In this document: piece after piece, positions 39,901 through 51,900 of the stretch
Position numbering within the stretch: position 1 is the stretch's first letter
Layout: each line of letters starts with the position of its first letter
From: Paguma larvata
Lineage: Eukaryota > Chordata > Mammalia > Carnivora > Viverridae
Direction: 5' to 3'
Length of the DNA stretch: 64,000 nt
NCBI GenBank assembly: GCA_030068075.1
Contig: CM057844.1
Location: forward strand, 806,001 to 870,000
Made by a program: the position numbers and the translations under genes
The notes under the pieces: generated by a model
What the model was told of the DNA's origin: nothing
What the model saw: only the letters and a program-made list of their open reading frames with translations
Database searches by the model: none

Positions 39901-42900
39901 AGGCCTTCCTGGACCCCTCTGTCTCTAAAAAAATGTCAAAACTCATGTTTTACAACTGAGTTGGTATAGAGATGAATGTGTTACTATTACATATTAAAAT
40001 GTTTTCTTCTACTTAAAAGGTAATGTTAAAAGAAAATAAAACATTTTTTTCATTAAAAAATTTGTTTTGAGATGGGGGGACGAGGGGCAAAGAGAGAGGG
40101 AGAGAGAGTCCATGCTGACAGCGCAGAGCCTAATGGGGTTCCATCTCACAAACCATGAGCTAAAATCAAGAGTTGGACCCTTAACTGACTGAGCCACCCA
40201 GGTGCCCCTGGGGCCACATTTTAAAAGTAAAAATAGAAAGAGACTTAGTTTTGTAAGGAAACTTAAATTCAGTGTATGGCAATTATATTATAGTGGACCA
40301 TTTTCTGGGGCCTATAAAGCAGATGGAATGGCATGTTTTTTTTTTTTTTTATTCCAATTAATGCATTTAAAAAAATCAGTTTTGATTTAGGGGCACCTGG
40401 GTGGCTCAATCTGTTAAGCATCAACTCTTGATTTCAGCTCAGGTCATGATCTCACGGTTTGTGGGATCAAGCCATACTCAGCGTGGAGTCTGCTTGGGAT
40501 TTTTTCTCTTTCCCTCTCTCTGCCCCTCCTGTGCTTGCACTCACTCTCTCTCAAAATAAATAAGTAAACATTAAAGAAAGTAAAAAACAAAAATCGGCAC
40601 TGATTTCAATCAGTGGGTTGTGGGGGTTGTGGTTTAATGTGGCATCCCTGGTCACTTGGGGAGCAGTCGACACTTCCCAGGTAGGATTTTGTTTCAAGAC
40701 AGTGTTTATGGACCTCTCTGTTGCAAAAGGCAAAACTGTACTCCAGCTGGTGCCAGCCGCAAAGGGAATTGACTAGCCAGGTGACCAGCAAGCCCAGGAC
40801 ATCCAAGAAGGGCTCAGACATTGATACCAAGTGGTAGTATCTCTCCTGCCTTGGCCCCCTTCCTCTGTGCTGACCGCATTCCTCCTCAGGGACCGGAGAG
40901 AGCCTCAGAGACCCAGCAAAATCACTGGCCTGGTTGCAGTCCAGGGCCCCATTCTGACTCAGTCACTGTGGCTAGGGTGGGGGTGGAATGTGCTCATTGG
41001 TCAGGCTTGGTCACATGCGAGGCAAAGCTCATGAAATGAATGGTGAGGAACTGGTGCTGAGAGGCAGGTAGCAAGCATGCACACTGCGCATGACACAGTC
41101 TCTGAGTGGTGCTGCACCAGTCACATTGGCGGCTGCTCACACCCAGGACAAGGCGTTGAAAGTGAGGCAAAAAGACAGATGTACTGAACCAGGCTGAGCA
41201 GACAAGGTAATACCTGAACTCAAATCCATATTAGAACAGTTGTCTTATGCCTGCTGGGTGACCTTGAGCATGCCATAGAACCTTTCTTGACATCAGTGTT
41301 CTCAACTAGAACACCCAGCCCTCTACATCTCTCAGTGGTGGGGAGAAGGTTGGAAGGATTGACATATCATGTAAGTAAAAATACTTTGGAAAATATAACT
41401 ACTGAGACCAAATACCAAGAAAGTCATAGAGTAAATCAAATTATTTCCACCAGTTTACAAGGAAGTTAACATTAGGGAAGCTGTAAATGTGGAGAGAGAT
41501 TGTTTTTTGGTAATAATAATTACAAAATTGTTGGAGGACGCAGTCTACATGAGCAGAAGCAGTCAGAGTACAGGGATCGGACCATCTTTTGAATTTCTCT
41601 TCAATAAGAATTTTTTTTTTTTAAGAATTAAGAATAGAAACTTTGAGTCTGTAGATGAAAGTATGTACACATGTGCTTCTCCAGGGGATAAGGACAGTTG
41701 GTTCTGAAGGGAGTGAAGAAATTTTGGATGTATGCAGTAGGGTCAGGCCCTTTGGTGCATGGCTGGCTCCAGGTACTTGCTCTCCTTCCTGGAACTGCAG
41801 GGAGAGAAATCTCCAGCCCCATGAAAGACTTGGCAATTTGGGTCCAAGTTGTATTAAAAATCCTTTTGGTCCCGAATGCTATGGGGCTTTGGGTGTGGGC
41901 ATCCTGATGCTCTAGCGCTGTGCAAAATCCTCCTTGAAAACCCCACCCCACCCACGCCTTGAGACACAGTTGCACAGGGCCCTGGCCGTCTCCAGACTAC
42001 TATACTGTGTGGAGACACCTGGGGACTCTCTGCATTCATCTGTGACAGCAAGAAACTGGTCCACTTGCCCAAGGATTTAAAAGAAATCTTTTTACTGCAA
42101 AATAGAACAGAATACAGAATAGAATTTAGAAAACCACTCAAATCCTGTGTGGCTTGCTGAATTATTATAAGGCAACCCCACTTCAGTTAAGAAGTGGAAT
42201 GTCACCAGGGCATTGGGTGTTGTATACAAGTGAGGTGAATCACTGGGTTCTACTCCTGAAACCAATACTACACTGTGTGTTAACAAACTTGAATTTAAAT
42301 AAATTAATTATAAAAGAAAACAAGGAATGGAGGAACGTCCTCGCCAGCCTCACAGAAGCCTTCCCCATCTGTCTGACCACAGCCCCTCCCCCTTATCCTC
42401 GTTTTCATAGTGTCACTGCCCTGTGTTTCCCCTCTTCTAGCTTTGTCACCTAACATGCATCCCCTGATACTGTAGCTTACTCTTTGCGCACTGACTTTTT
42501 TTTGATATGTCTTTTAAGCCTTTTTTAACCTGTTTGTTCTCTTCCATTCCTTCCGTTTCCTTAAACTTTGTTGTAACACACAGCGGTTTGTCTCTCTGAT
42601 CTCTGTGTTTCCTGCAAAGGGGCATTTGGATCCAGGGGTGGGTCAGGCTGTGGACCCTGTGGCGAGAATGCAGGACCCGCATATGTTTCCCTGCTCAGGC
42701 CTTCAGAAACTGATGATGCTTGAGACATTTCTTGGTCCTTTTGGCTTTCACTTTTTTTTTTTTTGTAACTTTTGAGATTTAAAAAATTGTGATATAATCT
42801 AATGCAGAAAGATGCCCTTATTTTGGACATATGACTAGATGAGCCTTTACCTGTGGGTACACATGTGGCCACCACCTGCATCAGGACTTGGGGCATCTCC

Positions 42901-45900
42901 AGCTGCCTGAGGTGCTGACATGCCACTGGCAGGCAGCCCCCCAGCAGGGCCAGTAACTAGCATGACCTTCCCCATACAGATCAGCTTTGCTGGGTTGGGC
43001 TTATACAGTATTCACCTGGGGTCTGGCTTCTTTCACTGTCATCTGTGAGAGTCCACGTGTTGTTGTGGCAGTACTCTGTCTTGTCATTGCTGTAGCTACA
43101 TGGGGCCCTGGTGGTGCAGTTATTCTTCCTGCTCTTGGTGGCCTTGGGAGCAGCTGTGTCTTGCATTTATAGAACACTCTTAGTGACAAATGGGAACATG
43201 GGGTGACAGGCTCCTGACAGCCTCTCTTCCTGTTTCCACAGCTTGTGTTTGACTACCGGCCAGGCGACGTTTTTGGCTGTGTGGCCGACATTGGCTGGAT
43301 CACAGGACACAGCTATGTGGTGTATGGACCCCTGTGCAATGGAGCGACCACTGTTCTTTTTGAGAGCACCCCGGTTTACCCTGATGCTGGTGAGGACTGG
43401 GGACCCAAACAGGGTCCCCAGGAGAAAGCTTGAGGAAGGAGGAGAAGTTCACAGGAGGGTGGAATAGATTCCCTCACTCTGGCCCAGCTGTGGTCCTTGT
43501 GGTCACGTGGCATAGCTGCCAGGCCTTTCGCTCTGCCAGGTGGGCTGGGGCCAGGGACCATGTCTGCAGTAAGATCAGATAAGCAACAGGTGGGAGTCTA
43601 ATTTGTCACTGGAAGCCTTCTCGGGACAACCCACTCCAGAGTTCCTGTCCCTCTAGCAAACTGGGTGCCTCGGGCCATCCCCTTAGCACTGTCCCTCTCC
43701 CCTCCCTGGCCACCTGACCAGATCCTGCCCTTCCTCGATGCCCAGGCCAGCTGCCACCCTCCTGTTACCCCAGATGGGGAGCGGAGGGGAGGGCTTTCTC
43801 CAGCTCTGCTGCCTGTGCCTTCAGGGACATCTGTCAGAGAGCATTGTGTGTGGCCTGGAGCCACCTCCATGAATTGAGATTGCTTTGAGGACCCACATCT
43901 TGCTCACCTTGGCATTTCTCTTTCAGGCAGCACAAAACCCCAAGTATTTGTTGTAATTCAGTTGAATTGTGGTGGCTCTGTCAAGCATTCCACAGTGCTA
44001 ATATCGATATATGTAGAACTACTTTGTCACCTCCCCTGCTCCTCTCCAGCCTCCTGATGGACTAGATGCACCTTAGGAAGAATGGGTAGGGGGCATAGAG
44101 AGAGATTAAGGGCCACACCTTAGGTGTGATCTCAGGCACATCGCTTCAGCCCCTCGAAGCTTGGCCCACTCCGTGTGTAGAGCCATGGCGATAAGTTAAG
44201 GGGTATTGTGGGAAACCAGGTGTGTGTGTGTGCTGAACAATTGCCCTGCTCCCCAGGGCTCACTCAGTGGTGGCCACTGCCGTTCCAGGGGAAGTACCTA
44301 TCACCACCTTAGAGACATTTAAGTGTGAACACAAGTTCTATGTTAGTGCTATATGGGTTATTTTTTAAATTCACAGCGATATCCCTTTAAACCAATCCTT
44401 GCTGTATCTTGTGGGATAGACCATGTGGATACAGCCATCCAGAGCCAGGAGAAGGCTGTTTCCAAATGCACCACCCCTGGATGTGAGATATGCTGGGAGA
44501 TGATTGCCCTTTATCAGAGGGCTCTCTTCCTATCCCAATGATGGGTGTTAGATCCGTTTCTGTAAATACAGGGGTTTGCATGTATCCAGCACAGAGTAAC
44601 TGTTGTCTGATTTCTAAATAAGCTAGAATAGATACTATCTAGAGGGCTCAGACTGACAGTGAACTTGGGCCTTTTTGTAGGTCGATATTGGGAGACAGTG
44701 CAGAGGTTAAAGATCAACCAGTTCTATGGGGCCCCGACGGCTGTCCGGCTGTTGTTGAAATATGGTGACTCCTGGGTGAAGAAGTACGACCGCTCCTCCC
44801 TGCGGACCCTGGGGTCAGGTGAGTGGCCTGCTGTACTGCTGGAGAAGTGTGTGTGCCATGTGGCAAAGCCAGTGCAGGCTTCAAGATGGTTTCAACTATG
44901 AAAACTGTGTGACTGCGGCTGTGGCTGTGGCTTTGGTGACTTCAAGCAGTGCCAGGCTGAATAGAAAGCAGATGTCTCTGCTCATAAGCAGCTTTGTGGA
45001 GCCCCCTGGTGATAACAATCTGAAGCACAACATTCCAGATGTTTCTGTTCCTGAGTTCTTTGCTTCATCTTTTTTATGAAAACTTCCCAACCTGGCAAGA
45101 TAGCCAGGCCCTCCTTCAGTGGCTGCATGGGACTGCAGCAGGAGCTGACTGTATCCCTAAGGTGTTTCTCTGTTGCTTGGTGCCAAATTGTCCCAAGGAC
45201 TATAATAAACATCATTCTGTACTTGTGCGCTCTTCTTGCTGTAGATATTTCCAAGGCAAGGAGTTATGAGATCAAAGGTTATCTCCGTTTATAATTTTGA
45301 CAGATGTTGCCAAGTCACATAGAAGCATCTGGGAAAGGGGATGTGGGGTTAGTTCAGATGGTACCAGTGGGGTGGAAGGTACCCATGCCTATTCTCTCTC
45401 CTTGTTCCTGATTCAATTCATTTCTGCTCCTACACATGTTGTCGATAGGCAGGAAGGCCCTCTGTGTTCCTTGGGTGAATAGTTGGATCTGCTTGGTGGT
45501 TTTTCACAGAGGAAGCATGTAGGGCAGGTACAACAAGGGAGATGTCTTGCTGCCAAATGTGTCCATGGGGAAGGGAGCTCAGGACAACATGTGTATGTCA
45601 CTCTTCAGTGGCATAGGTGTGTAGCTCTGTTACAGGTTTCAGAGCCCTGGTTCACTCTGCTCCCCTTGCCTGAAATACCTTAGTGCCCCTCCCCATCTCT
45701 GTGGATTCTAACCTCTCAAAGTCCCGTCTCTATGCACCTTCTCCCTGTGGAATTCTTGGGCTGCTCTGGACCTCGGGTTCTCTTTTCTCAGACAAATCCA
45801 TATTTTGTATTTGGATATCTGTCCTCATGCTGACTGAGCAGTAAGCTCCCAAAAGTCACACCATACTTGAATATCTGTCCTCATGCTGACTGAGCAGTGA

Positions 45901-48900
45901 GCTCCCAAAAGTCACACCCATCGGTATCATCAGCATCCCCATGCCCACACACAGGGAAACACAGAGGGTTTACTGCTCACAGCTGAGTTGCAGGACCAGG
46001 AACAGAAGGCTCAGATTCGTGCTGAGGACTCAACAGCCAGATGCTGGCATCTCCAGGGCAGTTGCTACCCAGCAATGCTACTTCCCACTCCAGATGGCCT
46101 GGGTCCCTGCCTGGGAGACCTGTTTTCTTGTGCCCAGCTCTCTGAAACTCAAGGCCTCCCTCGTGATTGGGGTCAGTTGGTGTCTGGATGAACAAGTGCT
46201 TTGAATTTTCCAGGTGGGGTCAGCAGAGAGTTTTGGGCTCCTTTCTAGATGGTGGTGAGTCTGAGATGCCTCTCTTGGCATGTTTAGGCTATGGAGAGTG
46301 AGGTCTGTGTGTCTTGGCTGGGGGCTGTGTGGATGGAGAAGACCTGCCCTCCACAGCACAGCGGCTGTGTTATGCCCCTGCGCTCTGGGCTGGGCAGTGC
46401 TTGGGGACCGAGAGCAAGCAGAGGGCCTCAGTACCTCACTCAGATCCTCCAGGTGCCATTTGCAGGCCCCGTGAGTGGGCCCAGGACTTAGGCTAGTGGT
46501 GAAGGGAGGTTTGATTTTCTAGATGCACTCATGGGATTCAATTGCTAAGGAAGACTCACTAGGACCCCTAATGATAAGGCATGTACTCTGAGCACTTCAG
46601 AAGGAGGTACATTAGAGTAGGCGTGCACGTCCAATCCAAAAGCCGCCTCAGCCAGGTATCTCCTAAGCCAGACAGACTTCTGTGGTCCTCTCTTCATTTC
46701 GTCTCTTGGATCAGGCCCAGAACAGCTCTATATCAGGGAGCACACACAGGCTCTGTGTATTGGCCAGGCTCTGTGTATTCTGCTGGTCTCGTGCTATGTA
46801 ATGAGCACCACCAGCAGAGTCCTGCAGGGGTTTCCCTGGACCTGATTATCAATAAGCTGTGCTGGCAGGAAGGTAAACAGCACCTGGCATCTCCTTGCAC
46901 GGGCAAAAGAGAAGTAGTGCCATGGACCAGGAAGCTTCAGGCCTTGACCAGAGCCAGTGCAGCGCTGGTCTCTACTGTGATTCCACAGCTCAGGCTGCTT
47001 CCACCTGGCTGGATTAGCCCCCACAGCACCCCAGGCTTTGGATGCATTGACTTCATTTAATCAGACCAGTCAGCAGAATCTAGCTTACTCAGGACTTTAA
47101 CCCCACGATTTGCATGAAAATTTTTTTAACTTTCAGTTTCACAAGTGACACAAAGTTATACTTTTGCTGGGAAAAAAAATTGGTACATGGTAATGAAAGC
47201 TGTTGTCCTCCATGAGTGCTGCTCTAGGCAACCTCATTGCCTGTGCACCTTCTGATGCCTTCTTCACATTACATTACTGTGAAAGATACAACTCGGTTCT
47301 GAGATATCTTCTTTCATAAGAAGAAGATCAAACTGTGGTATTATCCTATGTTTATTGTAACTCAGCAACATGCAGTTTTCCATATGGCTCTGCTCTGTGT
47401 TTTGAGAACTTGATTTTACCCCTGTGTGGGGGCTGCCATGGGTGTGGTCCGGTAGTCACGCCCCTGACATTGTATATCTGGGCTGTTGGCAGCTCCTCAG
47501 TGTATTGGCTGGTGCTGCATGGTATCTTCTGGCCTCCCTATGGGTATGGGTGAGTGCAGGGGCAATACACAGAATACCCAGCACCTGTGTGGCCAGCATG
47601 GGTGGCCCTGGCCAGGTCAGGCCTTGGTTACTTGCTGCACTTGGGTTGTCCAGAGCAAGAGGCAGCCAGCCTGAGAGAATTGCACTGTTTTAATGGTGGT
47701 ATGTCTAAGCTGGAGAGTTCTGGCTGAGCGCCAGTCTTGTATAGGCGTTTCATTAGGGTGGTAGCTTAGCCATTCAGGCTGCTATAACAAAACACCACTG
47801 ACTGTAAACAACAGAGATTTATTTCTCACAGTTGTGGAGGCTGGGAAGTCCAAGATCAAGGTACCAGCACGATTGCCTTCTGATGAGGGCCCTCTTCCTG
47901 GTTCATAGACGGTGACTTCTCTCTGTGTCCTCATATTGCCCAAGGGAGGCAGGAGCTGGGTGGTCTGTTTTATAAGGGCACTAATCCCATTCCTAAGGGT
48001 TTCATTACCTCCCAAAGGCCTTACCTCCTAATACTATCATCTTTGGGGGTTAAGATTTTAACATATGAAATCTGGGGGGTACACAAACATTGAGGTAATA
48101 GCATGTAGACACTGCTGTAGAAATCAGGCTGTAGAGTCACAGGTTGCAAGCACATTTGTGTGTATGTGTGTGTGTATGCGTGTGTATACAGTTGGTACAT
48201 ATGCACATAAGCACGTTTGTGTGAGTGTGTGTGTTTATATATACACACAGTTGCTATATACATGTATAGTTGACCTTTGAACAACACAGGTTTGAACTGG
48301 GTGGATCTACTTATACATGGATTTTTTTTCTATAGATGCAGTACAGTACTGTAAATATATTTTCTTTATGATTTTCTTAATAACATTTTCTTATTTCTTG
48401 CTTACTTTATTCTAAGAATATAGTATAGAATGTCTATAACACACAAAATATATGGTAATTGACTATGTTATTGGTGAGGCTTCTGGTCAACAGTAGTTAA
48501 CAGTAGTTAAGTTTTAGGGGAGTCAAAGTTATACCAACTTTTGGCTGCATGGGAGGCTGGTGCCCCTAACCCCTGCATTGTTCAACCATCGATTGTGCAC
48601 ATGTATATAAAACCACCACCCAGATCAAGCCATAGAAATTTCCAGATCCCAGAAGTTTCCCTTATGGCCCCTCCCAGTCAGTAATCCCCAGCCATAGCCA
48701 CAGTTTGACCACTTTCAGCATGGATCGATTTCTTGAACTTCATACACCTGGGCTCATGGGCGTGTGCCTCTCTTGTGTCTGCAGCGCCATGATTCTCAGG
48801 TCAGCTCTGTGTGTGCGGCTGCAGTTTGCTCACTCTCATGCTGTTTATCACATGAATATACCACAATTTATTTTTCTATTCTACTCTTGATGGCAGTTTT

Positions 48901-51900
48901 TTTTTTTTAACGTTTTTATTTTATTTTTGAGAGACATAGAGACAGAGCGTGAGCAAGCCTGATGCAGGGCTCGAACTCACGAACTATAGACCATGATGTG
49001 AGCCAAAGTCAGTCACTTGACTGACTGAGCCACCCAGATGCCCCTGCATTTTTAAATATAAGAGAACCATCCAAGTTGTTCCCCAATTCCATACCAAATT
49101 ACACTCCTATAGTGCATGTGATATTGTTTCCCCCACATTCTTTCCAACTTTTAATTTTTGACATGATGGTGAAAATATCTTGTTGTAATTTGTATTTTTT
49201 TGATGGCCATAAATATAACAAATCTCACTGCTTTTTCAAGTTTTCTTTTATGTCCTTCAGAAAAATTATAGGGCTATTTTCCCTGTAAAAACCTATCCTT
49301 TTTGGTTTCAGGTTTATTGAAGTCTGTTATATCGTTTTTCCTTTTGTGTGTGGTTTCAGTGGGAGAACCAATCAACTATGAGGCCTGGGAGTGGCTCTAC
49401 AAGGTGGTAGGGGACCGCAGATGCACGCTGGTGGACACCTGGTGGCAAACAGGTGAGAACGTCCCTGAGGAGAAGGGGACTTGATGCAGGGCTCACTTGC
49501 TGTATGTGACAGCACATGAGAACATGTGGCTGACCCTGAATCTTGGAGGGTCAAGTGTGAGTGAGGCTCTGTGAATAACATCCAACTCCACTCATGTTTC
49601 AGCCCCTCAGTGTCTGTGTTGTTGAAAAACCCAGTGTCTGGAGTGAGAGGCAGAGTGTGGCTGCCCTTTTGCAGCTGTAAGAAGTGTAATGACCTCTCTG
49701 GGTCTTGGGTTCCTCATTGGCGAAGTGAGGGTGCTCCACTACAGGCCCCGGTGAGGATGGAGAGAGACGATAGTACTGCTGCACAGTCGCCTGCTGCTGA
49801 CAGGTAGTAGGTGCTTAGCTAAATGTTCGTTTTCCCTGTAGGGGCCATGTGCCCAACAGAAATACATCTGCTGTAAGAGACCAGAGTCTAAATTTAGATT
49901 TTAGTGGGAAACGCATTTTTTCTGTGTCATTTTGTTTTTCTTTGCCCTTTCTGCTTTGGAGTATCTGACTTATTAGGGTGTTTGGAGTAAGAGATCACCA
50001 CCAATGTAACAAATGTAGCCACTGGGGTCTCATTTTCCAAGAAGCCAGAAAGTGAGGTATTACAAATAGCTCTATTCTCCTCCATTTGGGAAGGCTAGAC
50101 CCTAGAACTGAGGCTTGTGAGGCGTTTCCATGCAGGCTGATAGAGGGAAGTGCCAGAGATGTGAGAATAGAATTGAGAGCATTGCTTTTCATTGTTTGGT
50201 ATGTGTGTGTTTGTGGGGGGGGGGAGGGACGCTGGCCCAGAACCAGTTCTTTTCCTCCATCTTCCTGTGCAAGTAGATGGGTTCTGCCCTTTCCCACAGA
50301 GCCAAGGGTGAGGGGAGGAAGCCCCTGCCCCTGTAGAGAGCCGTGGCTCCTGGGACTGACTGCTCTGCCTTGGGTCCCCATCTCGTTTCTACAGATGAGA
50401 GGACAAGAACCCAAGTCTGGGTTTGCCCCAGGAAGAGGTCTTTGTGTCACTGGGATCACTGTGTTATTTCCTTGCCACAAACAGGGGGCAAGGACCCATA
50501 TCCCACCTGGGAGAGCACTTGTGTGTCTGTCACAGACACTTCGATGGCAGCGTCTAGATAAACATCCTAGTAGCCGCTGGGCGCATCCTTCATTTCTTCC
50601 CCATTCTACCTGCAGAAACGGGTGGCATCTGCATTGCCCCACGCCCCTCGGAAGAAGGAGCAGAAATCATCCCTGGCATGGCCATGAGGCCCTTTTATGG
50701 CATTGTCCCCGTTCTCATGGATGAGAAGGTAAGGGCCTTGCAGAGGGGTCCCCTTCCGAACGGGTGCCCTGCCGAGCTCCGGAGACTCCTGCTCACCTTC
50801 ATGGCCTCCTCTGCCCACTGTCCCACGTCATGTGTGCCAGGCTCTTGTAGGTGGTGGAGGGCAAGCATTCAAGGACACAGTTGAAATTGCCACATGGGGT
50901 GAGCTCTGAGTTCTTTGGGAAGCCCTCTCCAGGCTGGTTCCTTACAGAGGAGAAAAGCAGTTTCTTTTGGGGCCTGCTTGTCATTTTTCATGTTTCTGTT
51001 TTCATGCATTTCTCTGGCACTTCCCTCTATCATTTTTCAGAAGAATGTTAGTTTTCAGCTTCTGAAGCACAATCTGCCAGTTCTCTTACACGTGTGTCTC
51101 TGGTTCTGTAGGGAAACGTTGTGGAGGGCGGTAATGTCTCTGGGGCTCTGTGCCTGTCCCAAGCCTGGCCGGGAATGGCCAGGACCATCTACGGAGACCA
51201 CCAGAGATTCTTGGAAGCCTACTTCAAGCCTTACCCAGGTGAGCTGGCTAAAGTGGATCATGTCATGCATTTTTGCACATACTGGGAATCATAGGCTCAG
51301 AAAACATTTTTAAGGAAATAATGACTGAGTGTAGAGCAGTGACACTTTGGAGTTGGAATCCTGCCCCATCCCCTTCACCTCCCTAAGCCCCCTGGTCTCT
51401 GGAATGGTAAGAATGTGGGGGGGTTAAGTGGGGCTGCACACAGAGCCCAAAGTGCCTGGCCTGTGGTGTGCATGCCTTAGGCTACTAAGAGAGAAGGGTG
51501 AAGAAACCACTCTGGAAAACTGTCATGATGGCTGTGAGTTTTTCCCAATTTACTTTTTGCTTTTTTCCTGCTTTGCTTTGTGTTGTTGGGTTGGAAGATT
51601 ATATATACAGTGTGCCTGTTGGAACCCATCATCTTCAGTCTCAAGCTTGTGAAAGAGACTCACTTTTGGGGACACTTGGGTAGGCTCCTTGGGTATCTTC
51701 TGCTCCCCAGCGTTTGCAGTTATGACATGGTCAGAATTCTGCTGACTCAGAGCCACTGCCCTCTCTCTAGCACACAGCCAGATGGCACTATCTAGGGAAG
51801 TGTCTCCTCTAGGGGTTGCCAGGAGGGTGAACAGGCAGGAAATCAGCAGAGCTGGGGCTTCGGGGCTTTCTTCCATAGAGAGAGTCGGGGTGTGGATACT

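Larger units (their letters stand above)
39501..43241 (+). other. ACSS1: Intron 5 of ACSS1 (3.7 kb)
   Basis: GT-AG intron. It contains an oppositely oriented pair of CAN-SINEs, a MIR, a carnivore L1 tail and an old L1 fragment, listed separately. About 40910-41030 resembles a decayed dispersed repeat also hinted at near 30700 (TCATTGGTCAGGCTTGGTCA). The rest is unrecognised. Confidence 0.85.
44819..49359 (+). other. ACSS1: Intron 7 of ACSS1 (4.5 kb)
   Basis: GT-AG intron. It holds an old L1 piece, an L2 tail, a 56-bp tandem duplication, an MLT1-like LTR, a GT-rich tract, a Tigger-like element, and an L1-like stretch split by a CAN-SINE. 46000-47100 is unrecognised. Confidence 0.85.

Noticed and set aside
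49995..50724. Overlapping ORFs of 215 residues (minus) and 212 residues (plus) in intron 8 and exon 9
   Set aside because: They overlap each other antiparallel, show no domain or motif, and the plus one reads exon 9 of ACSS1 in the wrong frame.
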